A stretch of DNA of 64,000 nt, from positions 124,001 through 188,000 of the forward strand of contig NZ_CP011266.1 in assembly GCF_001477655.1 (NCBI RefSeq). Direction: 5' to 3'. Position 1 is the stretch's first letter; every line of letters begins with the position of its first letter. The translations under genes and the position numbers were made by a program. The notes under the pieces are model-generated. The model was not told the origin of the DNA. It worked only from the letters and a program-made list of their open reading frames with translations, and did not search any database. The stretch is from Methanobrevibacter millerae (lineage in GTDB: Archaea > Methanobacteriota > Methanobacteria > Methanobacteriales > Methanobacteriaceae). Shown here one piece after another: positions 8,680-19,800 of this stretch.

Positions 8680-9313
8680 CATATATACTATATTGAGATA
8701 AATTTTAAGGATTGTTTTTTCATGAATTATTTAGTTGTTGGTGCAGGAAATGCAAGTAGGCCTGTTGCAAGATTGCTTAATCATTTGGGACATAATGTAA
8801 TTATAACTGATTTAAAAGAAATCACTGCTTTTAAAAGTGATGTTCAACGTATTTTACTTCAAATGGAAGGTGAAGGTATTACTTTGGATTTGGGAAATCA
8901 AAATCCGTCTTTGGATGGTATTGAAGCTGTTTATGCTCCACCCACACTTCCTGATTCCGCCCCAATCGCTAAATTAATAAAAGAATATGATGTTGATGTA
9001 TTGACTAATGAAAAATTCTCAAAAATTGTCAATGACTTAATACCTGTCAATATAATTGGTATAACTGGTACTATGGGTAAGAAAACAACTACTTTTATCA
9101 CAACCAGTCTTTTCAAACAGGCAGGATATAATGTATGGTCATGTTCTTCACTTGTCAATAATCTTGTTTCTGAAGCCATTATTGATGGAATAGTTAAAGG
9201 AAAAGCTGATGATTGTGATATAGCTATTTTTGAACTTCCTCACGGTACTATTGGCCTTTTAAATAGTTTGAATATTAAAATTGGTCTTTTAACTAATATT
9301 GCGGAAGACCATC
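8680..9313 (+). repeat. Left copy of a ~630-bp direct repeat (Mur ligase promoter and 5' half)
   Basis: It matches 31479-32111. Within the coding part the offset is constant at 22798 bases, with no indels. Similarity begins in the promoter (AATCATATAT) and continues through TTTTAAGGATTGTTTTTTCATG into the gene, stopping abruptly at about 9313. By eye the first ~480 coding bases differ at five sites, whereas the last ~105 differ at about twenty. Confidence 0.93.
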
Positions 9314-9321
9314 AAAATTAA
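8722..9321 (+). pseudogene. Truncated duplicate of the Mur ligase gene
   Basis: The first ~197 codons copy the Mur ligase at 31520. At about 9313 the homology ends; the frame then runs into transposase sequence read in the wrong frame and stops at 9321. Roughly 260 C-terminal residues are missing, including the rest of the central ATPase domain and the C-terminal ligase domain. The P-loop reads GTMGKKTTT instead of GTMGKTTTT, so the Walker A Thr is replaced by Lys, which should abolish ATP binding even in a chimera. A promoter and the native leader are kept, so a short product could be made, but no ligase activity is expected. This is a broken copy rather than a separate gene. Confidence 0.9.
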
Positions 9322-10372
9322 CTTATGACCAGCTAATTGAATTGGATAAAATTATAGAAGAAACACCAAATATGTCAATGAAGGACGTACATTTAATTGT
9401 TAATAAAAAATTCGATGTAGATTATAGTTTAAAGCAAATAGGAAAAATTGTAAAGAAATTAGGATACAATTATAGCAAAGCATATCCCAAATTTTCAAAA
9501 TCACCAGAAGATGCAGAAGAACAGTTAAAAAAAACTTAAAAGAACACAACGTAACAACTAACGATATTATAGTCTTATTTGATGAAGCATCTTTCCAAAA
9601 TGAACCATATACACAAAAATCACTATATAAACGAGGAACAAAACATACACAAATAGTGAATCCTTACAAATTCAAAATCAACGCCACAGGATCATTAACA
9701 ATTAATGGAAACTCGACCATCACAATAACAAATTCCTCAACTGCTCCAGAAATTACAATAGCACTATTAGAATTAAGATGTGCAAATACAAATAATAAAA
9801 ATACAATAAAAATATTAAATAAAATAATACAAGAAGTTAATTTAACAGATGAAGAAATAGACGAACATTTAATGAAAAACAATGAAAATAATGAAGTTTT
9901 TGCAGAAAAAATTTTTAAAACACTTGAAAAATATAAAGATAATATGACCTCAACAATTGTTAGAATTATTGGAAAACACTGCAATCGTGAATCATTAAAC
10001 AATGTTAAAAAAAGAAGAGAAATAAGAAGAAAAATTACACTAAACCTCTTAAATAAAGAAAATATAATAAGTAAAATGCAAACCGAACAAAGGTTATGCT
10101 TGATTCTTGATAATTATAGCGTTCGCAAATCTGCTTTTATCAAAAAAATAGCATTACACATAAATATTACATTAATCTATCTCCCACCATACTCTCCACA
10201 CTTAAACCCAATCGAACAAATTTGGAGACAAATGAAAAGAGAAATAAAACATTATTATCTAAAATCAAAAGAATTTTTGGAAGATCTAACCATAAAGACT
10301 TATACCAAATCGATTTTAGATACAAAAGTTTATGATAAATGGTTCGAAACATATATACCAAAAGTTTGGTAA
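9315..10372 (+). pseudogene. IS630-type transposase, 5'-truncated and split by a -1 frame change
   Basis: From 9315 the frame reads KLTYDQLIELDKIIEETPNM and continues as a helix-turn-helix/linker segment to 9539. The next frame (-1) carries the DDE catalytic part: IIVLFDEASFQNEP, CLILDNYSVRKS and LPPYSPHLNPIEQIWRQMK, the classic IS630 C-terminus. The N-terminal ~80 residues usual for the family are missing, and the gene abuts the broken Mur ligase. The two frames meet at an A8 run (9527-9534) where A_AAA_AAA could support -1 slippage, so the frame change may be natural in the intact element; the missing 5' end is what kills it. No left terminal repeat remains, and I could not define the right end. 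Confidence 0.85.
9527..9535 (+). promoter_or_regulatory. Slippery A8-C run, possible -1 programmed frameshift site
   Basis: The first transposase frame reads TTA AAA AAA ACT TAA. Slipping back one base at A_AAA_AAA reads AAC TTA AAA and joins the second frame without a stop. This is a standard slippery heptamer for insertion-sequence transposases, although a simple one-base deletion would look the same. Confidence 0.5.
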
Positions 10373-10875
10373 TTAACTATATTTTTTGTTTTTTTAAAAA
10401 GATTAATTGTATACAATAGATTTTTTTCAATTCTACTAATAAAATTTTAATTATTTAAATTTTTATTTTCAAGCGAATTATTTTTTTATTTTATGAACAT
10501 GTCTTTTAAACATTTTTTTAGAATTAATTTTCTATTTTTAGATTTCATTTTAGTATTTATCAATTGTTTTCAAATTTTTTTATTTTAAAATTTCTTTCGT
10601 TTATTTAATTTTATTGTATAATGTTTTTTTATTATGTTCTTTTTTTCTATATATAAATTTATACATTTTTTATTTTAATTGTATGTTTATTGTTTAGAAA
10701 TGTATTGTTATTTGGACTTTTGTTTAGTCTAATTTTTATTTTCTGAAATGATTTTAATTTAGCTTTAATCATTAAAAAGTAAAACATTTATATGTTTTTT
10801 AACAAATTTAACTTCGGAACATTCGTTCTTTTATTTTTAATAAAGTTATACAATAGAAAAAATGGGGGATAAAAA
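10373..10875. other. AT-rich intergenic region upstream of the giant adhesin gene
   Basis: About 500 bases, very T-rich on the plus strand. It should hold the right end of the IS630 remnant, but without its left end I cannot recognise the terminal repeat. The only clear elements are a TATA-like sequence near 10787 and a GGGGG ribosome site at 10864-10868. No ORF or structured RNA is evident. Confidence 0.5.
10787..10794 (+). promoter_or_regulatory. TATA-like element for the 6829-residue adhesin
   Basis: TTTATATG preceded by AAAAC lies about 88 bases before ATG 10876. Initiation about 25 bases downstream would give a leader of about 60 bases. Confidence 0.4.
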
Positions 10876-13800
10876 ATGAACATAAAGCAGATATTATTTT
10901 TCTTTTGCTTGTTCATGGTGTTTATTTCTGCAATGTCCTTAGCATGTGCTACAGATGAGGTTGCAGACTCAACAGTTTCCATATCTGGTGATGACACACT
11001 AATTGCTCAAGCAACAGATACACATGAGAGTGTCCTGACAGATGATTCAGGATCATTTACGCAACTGGATGATAAAATCCAGAATATGCCGGTGAACGGA
11101 TCTATAAAATTAGATAAAAATTACACATACTCTACTGGAGAACGTGTGGGTATCGATGGTATAGTAATAAATAAAGACATTACCATTGACGGAGATGGCC
11201 ACACAATTGACGGTGCTAATCTAGCATCAATATTCCAGATTACGGATAATGCAAATGTTGTTTTAAAAAATATTGTATTTGCAAATGCTCGCGGTACTAA
11301 CGGTTCCGCAGTTATCGTATCTTCCAGTGAGAATGTTGAAATTATTAACTCTCAATTTATTAACAATTCTGCTTTAAATGGTGGTGCAATTTATTTTGCA
11401 TCTGCCGATACTTCTTCCATAACCTCAAATTTAAAAATTGTAGGCTCAACTTTTGTTAATAATAGGGCTGTAAATGGTGGTGCATTTTACGTAAGCGGTG
11501 ATTTATTCAATGTCACCTCATCTACTTTTAACCACAACATTGCCACAAATGATGGGGGATCGATATACTCGGATGCCGGTGGACACATCGAAGGCAACGT
11601 ATTCGAATATGAAACCGCAGGCCGTGATGGTGGTACAATGTATCTAAATAGTAAACTTGATTCATCATCGGTTGACCCAAGCGTACTTAATAACTTAGGT
11701 CTATTTAATAATATAATGTCTTACTGTAGTGCAGGCCGTGATGGTGGTGCTGGTTTCTTTAATGCTACTCATGGTACTATTAGGAATACAACATTCAGTA
11801 GTAGTACTGCTAAATGTAATGGTGGTGGAGCAGTATGGTTATGTACAAATAGTAGTATAGTTAGTACTACTGTATTCAACAATACTGCATGTAATGATGG
11901 TGGAGGTATATATCTGTATCCTCCTCAACTATCATCTATGTATGATTCTGCAGTTGTAATTATGTATTCTAATTTTGCTAATAATACTGCAAATCATGAT
12001 GGTGGTGCTTTATATTGTGGTGGTCTATTCAGTGTTATACTTAACTCCACTTTCGCTCATGATAAGGCATATGATGGTGCTGGTATATACTTAGATGTTG
12101 GTGCAGCTATTAATCATTGTATATTTGATGGTGAAAATGCTATTAATGATGGTGGTGCTATTTATCTCAATGCAAGTAATACTATTATTTCCGGTTTTAG
12201 TCCATATATGCAGTTGATTATTGATAATGTGGGTGTAAGGCATTCTGTGATTTCTAATTGTATTGCTGGTCATGATGGTGGTGCCGGTTATGTATTTGGT
12301 AACCGCGGTGTAGTGGAAAATCTTACCATGATTAACAATACTGCTGGTCATGATGGTGGTGCAGGTTATGTTGTTGGAAACTACGGACAGCTATTCGACA
12401 GTCTCTTCATTAATAACACTGCTGCCAATGATGGGGGAGCATTGTTATGGGAAGGAGTAAACGGTACCATTAAGAATATTACTGTTGTTAATAATAAAGC
12501 AACCAACAATGGTGGAGGAATAGCTTTAGATGCTGCTTCTTCACAGGGAACCACTTCTATTTCTAACTCTTCATTTAAAGCAAACACTGCGGATTATGGT
12601 GGTGCAATTTATTGTGCTAACATGTTTACAAATATATTGGATTCAAACTTTGCCCATGATGAAGCTTATTATGGTGGAGGTATCTACCTGGATTATGGGG
12701 CTTATATTCATAATTCCACACTCTTTAATGAAAGTGCTGTATATGACGGTGGAGGTATATATCTTAACTCTTCAAACACTAAATTAGACTCAAGTATTTT
12801 ACAACAGTTATTGCTTGACAATAAAGTTGGGGTAATTGACTCATTTATTCTCAACTGTACTGCTGGCCGTGATGGTGGTGCTGGTTATGTATATGGTGAC
12901 TATGGTATTGTAAATAATTTAACCATGATTAATAATTTTGCCGGTCGTGGTGGCGGTGCTGGTTATGTATATGGTGACTATGGCCGTTTGTACAATTCAA
13001 CCATGATTAATAACCGGGCAGGTGATGATGGTGGTGCACTGTTCTGGCAAGGTAACGGTGGTACTGTTTTTAATTTAACCTGTAAGGTTAACTATGCAGG
13101 TGATGCTGGTGGTTCAATATTTATTTTCGGGTCTGACTTATCTTTCACAGACTCCAGTTTCACTTTGTCAAATGCTTCAGACTATGGTGGAGCAATTTAT
13201 ATTTATGGTGATAATGTTTTAATTAATAATTCTTTATTTGAGAAATGTGCTGTTAATGCTTATGATGGTGGTGCTGTTTATGCTTCAGGTTCAAATACAA
13301 CTATTTCTAAATGTAATTTTATAATGAATAGGGTTAACATCATGAATGGAGGTCGCGGCGGTTCTATTAATCTGCAGGGCAATGGTGCTAAGATTTTAGA
13401 TTGTATTTTTGAGAGATGTACTGCTTATGAGGGTGGTGTTGTTTACATTAACGGTACTAATGCCGTTCTAGATAATTTATCATGCATTTACAGTTTCGCT
13501 ACTAATGGTGGAGCATTTTATCTGAATGGTAATAATGCTACTATTTTCAATACTAAAGTTTCATTCAATAATGCTACTGATTATGGTGGTGCTATTTATG
13601 TTGCCGGTGACTTTGCTTTAATTGATAATTCTAACTTTACAAAATGTATTGTTTATCAGTATGATGGCGGTGCTATTTATGCTGAAGGTTTAAATGCTAC
13701 GATTTTAAATTCATACTTCGGGGAAAATAGGGTCATTGGTAATAAAGCTCGTGGTGGATCTATGTTTATTCAAGGTGATTATTTGAGCCTTGAAGGATGT

Positions 13801-16800
13801 ACTTTTAACAGGTGTACTTCTTATGAAGGTGGAGTTATATATATTAACGGTTCTAATGCAAGAATTGAAGATTCTTCAAATACTTTCAGTTTAGCGCAGT
13901 CTGGTAGTGCAATTTATGTTGCAGGTAATAATGTAACTATTTGCCACTTCAACTCTTCTTATGCTAACTCTACATTAAAAGGAGGATCTATTTACATTGA
14001 GGGTAATGATTCCAATATATTTAATTCTAACTTTTTACGTGTTCATTCACTTTTAGGTGGAGCCATTTATATTTCCGGCGATAATGCGATTGTTAATGAA
14101 TCAACATTTAATTATTGTATGGGTAATGGTACATATGAAGGTGGAGTTGGTGGAGCCGGTGGTTCTATTTATGTTGAAGGTGAAGATGCAACAATTTCAG
14201 GCTCTCAATTTAAATTTTCATCAGCTGCAAACTATGGTGGAGCAATTTATGTAGATGGAGCTAATGTAAATATTTATGGAACTTCATATGATACTTGTAG
14301 TGCAAATGCATATAATGGTGGCGCTATCTATGTTAAAGGTTTAAATGCTACAATTTCTGATTCAAACTTCACAAGAAACAGAGTTAATGTTTCTAACTTT
14401 GCCCGTGGTGGATCTATCGATGTATTCGGTGATGATGCTAAAATTTTAGGATGTATGTTCGATTACTGTATAGCTTACGATGGTGGTATTATTTATGTAA
14501 ACGGTAATAATGCTATTATTGATAATTCTACACTTACTTACAGTTCTGCGGTTAATGACGGTGGTGCTATTTATATTGCAGGTAGTGATGCTACTATTTC
14601 TAATTCTACTTTGAATTTCAATAATGCTACCAGTTATGGTGGTGCAATCTTTGTCGATGGTGCTAATGCCTGTCTTGATGGTGATGTTTTCGAATATTGT
14701 TCTTCTGATAGGTTAAATGGTGGTGCTGTTTATGTTAAAGGTGTAAATACCACCATTTCCAATTCTAACTTTAGTAAAAACAGAGTCAATGTTTCTAACT
14801 TTGCCCGTGGTGGATCTGTTTATGTTGCGGGTAGTGATGCTGAAATACTTAACTCCACTTTCGATTACTGTATAGCTTATGACGGTGCTGTTCTTTATAT
14901 TGATGGTGCTAATGCCCATATTGACGGTTCTGAATTTACTCACAGTTCTGCTGTTAATGATGGTGGTGCGATTTACGTTGCGGGTAGTGATGCTACTATT
15001 TCCAATTCTGTCTTGAATTTCAATAATGCTACGAATTTTGGTGGTGCAATCTTTGTCGATGGTGCTAATGCCCATCTTGACGGTGATGTTTTCGCAAACT
15101 GTTCCTCTGATAGGTTAAATGGTGGTGCTGTTTATGTTAAAGGTGTAAATACCACCATTTCCAATTCTAACTTTACTAGAAACAGAGTTAATATAGCCAA
15201 TTTCGCTCTCGGTGGTGCTGTTTATGTTGCAGGTAGTGATGCAAAACTATTCAATACTTCATTTGAAATGTGTATCGCGTATAATGGTGCAGTACTCTAT
15301 CTTGATGGAGATGATGCTGTCATTGATGGATCTACTTTTATGTATTCTTCCGCTTTTGATGATGGTGGTGCAATTTATGTTGCAGGTAACAACGCTGTAA
15401 TTTCAAACTCTACATTCACTCTTAACAATGCAACGCAAAATGGTGGTGCTGTTTATGTTGCAGGTAACAACGCTAATATTGATGGAACCACATTCTTTAA
15501 ATGTTCCACAATTAACATGAACGGTGGTGCTGTTTATGTTGCTGGTTTAAATACCACCATTTCTAATTCAAACTTTACTAAAAACTCCGCTAACGGTACT
15601 AATGCCCGTGGAGGTTCCCTTGAAATTCAAGGTAGCGGTACTAAAGTTTTAGGCACAACATTTGATCAGTGTATTGCATATGAAGGTGGTGCAATTTATG
15701 TAAATGGTACTGATGCGATTATTGACGATTCTTCATTCACTCGCTGTGCTGCCAGAATTAATGGTGGTGCCATTTATGTTGCAGGTAATAATGCAATTAT
15801 TTCAGGTTCTGAATTTGAATATAATAACGGTACTGATTACGGCGGATCAATTTACATTGAAGGAGACAATACTTTAATAATAGGCGACCATTTCGAAAGA
15901 TGTTCAGTTATCAACCGCTATGGTGGTGCTCTTTATGTTGCCGGTTTAAACACTACTATTGCCCATTCCAACTTTACTTTGAACTCCGCTAACGGTACTG
16001 AAGCCCGTGGTGGATCCATTGATATTCAAGGGGATGACACTACTATTTCATGCTGTAACTTCATGAAATGTGTTGCATATGAGGGCGGTGCAATTTATGT
16101 TAACGGTACTAATGCGGTAATTGATAATTCTACAGTAACATTCAGTTTAGCTTATGCCAATGGTGGTGCTGTTTATGTTGCTGGTGAAAATGCAACCATT
16201 TCAAACTCACAAATGACTTTAAATAATGCTACTGACTATGGTGGAGCAGTTTATGTTTCAGGAAGCAGTGCACTCATTAATAATACTGCATTCACTATGT
16301 GTGCTGCCCAAAATAAACACGGTGGTGCAATCTTTGTTGCCGGTTTAAACACTACCATTTCATATTCCAACTTCACTCAAAACTCAGCAAACGGTACAGG
16401 TGCTCATGGAGGAGCAATCGATGTAAGTGGTAATGACACTACAATTTATAAATGTATTTTCGATAGATGTAGTGCTTATGATGGAGGAACACTTTACATT
16501 TATGGTGAATGTACTGTAATTGATGGCATGGACTTTAAACGCAGTATTGCACTCCATGATGGTGGTACAATCTATATTTTAGGTCATGATGTAACCATAT
16601 CAAATACCAGTTTCGCATATACTAACGCTTCCCATAATGGTGGAGCAGTTTATGTGGCAGGAAACAATTCCAATATTGTTAATTCATCATTCACTATCTG
16701 TATTGCTAAGAATGGCGGTGATGGTGGAGCTATCTATATTGCCGGTACTAATGCTACTGTTGAAGCTTCCAGATTCAATACCACTCAATCTGCTCAAGGT

Positions 16801-19800
16801 AAAGGTGGTGCTATATTTATTGCTGGTGACAATGCTACTGTTGTTGATTCTACTTTGGTTTTAGCTAATTCCACTTCCGGTGGATTTATGTATATTGAGG
16901 GTGATAATGTCAAGGTTCTTAATTCCAGCATGATGTTTTCATATTCCAACATTGTTCCTAACGCTACCGGTTTAGGTCGGGGTGGTGCTATATTTATTGC
17001 AGGTGATAATGCGGTTATTTCTGCAGACTTTAAATTTACTAATGCTACTGGATCTAATGGTAAACCTGGTAATGGTGGAGCTCTATTTATTGCCGGTACT
17101 AATGCTACTGTCATCAATTCCACTTTCTTCACAACTATCGCTAAGAATTGTGGTGACGGTGGTGCTATTTACATTGAAGGTATTGATGCTACTGTAAAAG
17201 AATCCTATTTCGATACTACCCAGTCCGCCCTTGGCCGTGGTGGTGCTATTTATGTTAATGGTTATAATGCAAATGTTTTAAATTCCACATTCATCAGAGC
17301 CAATTCCACTGCCGGTGGTTTCATTTATATTGAAGGTGCTCGTGCTGATGTTTTAGACTCTAGTTTCATGTTCTCATCTTCCAATATTATCGAAAACGGT
17401 ACTGGTGATGGTAATGGTGGTGCGATTTATATTGCAGGTGACGATGCGGTAGTTTCAGGTGACTTTAGATTTATCAATGCTACAGGTGGAAAAGGAATTC
17501 CTGGTCACGGTGGTTCAATCTATGTAGCAGGTAATAATGCAAACATCACAGATTCAACTTTCTTCGGTACACATGCAAGAAATTACGGTTTCGGTGGTGC
17601 AATCTATGTTACCGGTAACAATACTTACATGAACAACGATACATTTGACAATGGATTTGCATACAAGGCAGGAGCAGTTTACATTACAGGTAGTGATGCT
17701 ACAATCAACATGTCCAACTTTGTTTCAAATAATTGTATGGATGACGGTGGAGCACTATATATTACTGGAGAATATGTTAAAGTAATCAATTCCAATTTCA
17801 CCCGTAACACTGCTGGTGATGACGGAGGTGCAATCTACTGGGAGGGTAATGACGGATTAATGGAAAACATCACCTGTGATGATAACAAGGCAATCAGTTC
17901 TACAGGTTCCTCAAACGGTGGTACAATCTGTCTTACAGGTAATAATACCAATGTTACCAAATCCACTTTCACAAAAACTTACGCTTTCATTTCTGGAGGA
18001 GCAATATTTGCTACAGGTAATAACATTACTATTTCCGATTCAGCATTTTCAGACTGTAACGTTTCACTGGATGTGGAAGAAACCAACAAGACCTACGCTA
18101 ATGGTGGAGGAGCACTTTACGTTTTAGGTAGTGACACAAATGTTTTAAACTGTACCTTTGAAAATTCCAATGGAAGACAGGGTGGAGCAGTTTATGTTCA
18201 AGGAAATGATGCCATACTCGACATGTTAATCTTCGATTCAAATTATGCTAGTGATGACGGTGCTGCTTTATATGTGGCAGGTCAAAACGGTAAACTGTAC
18301 AATTCCAACTTCACAAACAACATTGCCGGAGACGATGGTGGTGCAATCTACTGGACAGGTAACGGCGGTGACATATATAACATTACCTGTTTCGATAACC
18401 ATGCAATAAGTACTACAGGTTCATCCAATGGTGGTACGCTCTGTATTATAGGTAGTAACTTAAACCTTAACGCATCCAGTTTCGAACAAACTCATGCATT
18501 AATTGCAGGTGGAGCTATATTCATTACAGGTAATTACGTAAACATTACAGACTCTTCATTTAAAAACTGTAATGTGGCCATGGATATTGAAGATACAGGT
18601 AAAAACTATGCAAATGGTGGAGGTTCCATTTATGTATTTGGTAACTACACCAATCTCTTGAACTGTAAATTTGAAGACACACATGGCCGTGAAGGTGGAG
18701 CTATTTATGTTCAAGGAAATGACGCTGTAATAGATGAATTGAATTCAACAGACACTTATGCGAAAGAGGGTGGATCAATTTATGTTGCAGGCGTAAATGC
18801 AAAATTATTAAACTCCAATTTAACATACAGCCATGCAAATGATGGTGGAGCAGTATATGTAAGGGGAGATAACACACTCATTGATTCCAGTTTATTTACC
18901 CACAACAATGTCAGTTTAGCTCCTGATTCATTAGGTAGTGGTGGTGCAATCTATGTAAGAGGTGCAAGCACAAACATTACACATTCCACTTTCTTGGATT
19001 CAACCGCTTACGGTGGAGACGGTGGTTCAGTATATATAGGTGGTTATAACACCAATATTGAATATTCTGAATTCCAACACTCCAGAGCCAATGAAGGTGA
19101 AGGTGGAGCTATTTTCGTTGCAGGTAACCTGGCACATGTCCATGATTCATTGTTCAATGACACCCAAGCTGGTGACGGTGGTGCTATCTATATCGGAGGA
19201 TTCAGAACAGGAGAAGACGCAAAAATCCTCAACTGTATCATTACAAACAGTCAAAGTAAAGATGATGGTGGTGCAATTTACGTTGCAGGTGCAAATGCAT
19301 TGATTTCCGTTGATGTTTCAGACAGTAAATCTTTAGGTTTAAAAGATACCACAGGTTATGGTGGTGCAATTTACGTTGGAGGAGGCGATGCTAACATTAC
19401 CCAATCCACATTCAACAACTGTAGTGCAGGAGCTGATGCATCCGGAGGTGCAATTTATGTTGAAGGAGACTATGCAAACATCGAGAAATCCAAATTCCAC
19501 AATACCTATGCAAATGATGGTGAACTGGCTTCAGGTGGAGCAATTGCTATTGAAGGAAACATGGCAATTGTAAGTGAGTCCGAATTCACAGAATGTTTCG
19601 CATCCAATGGTGGAGTGCTGTTTGTTGAAGGACGTAGAGCTGAACTTCGTGATTCCAATGTCACTGACTGTTATGCATACGGCTATGGTGGAGCAATTTA
19701 TATCTTATATGGTGAAAAAACAGTTGTTGACGGTTCTGTTTTCGATAACTGTACTTCCATCAATAAAGAAGGTGGATCAATAGTAATCAACGGTGACTAC

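Noticed and set aside
10930-10955. Lipobox (lipoprotein signal) in the giant adhesin, from SLACA
   Set aside because: The residue at -3 is Ser rather than Leu/Val/Ile as expected, and the protein has a C-terminal membrane anchor; an ordinary signal peptide fits better.
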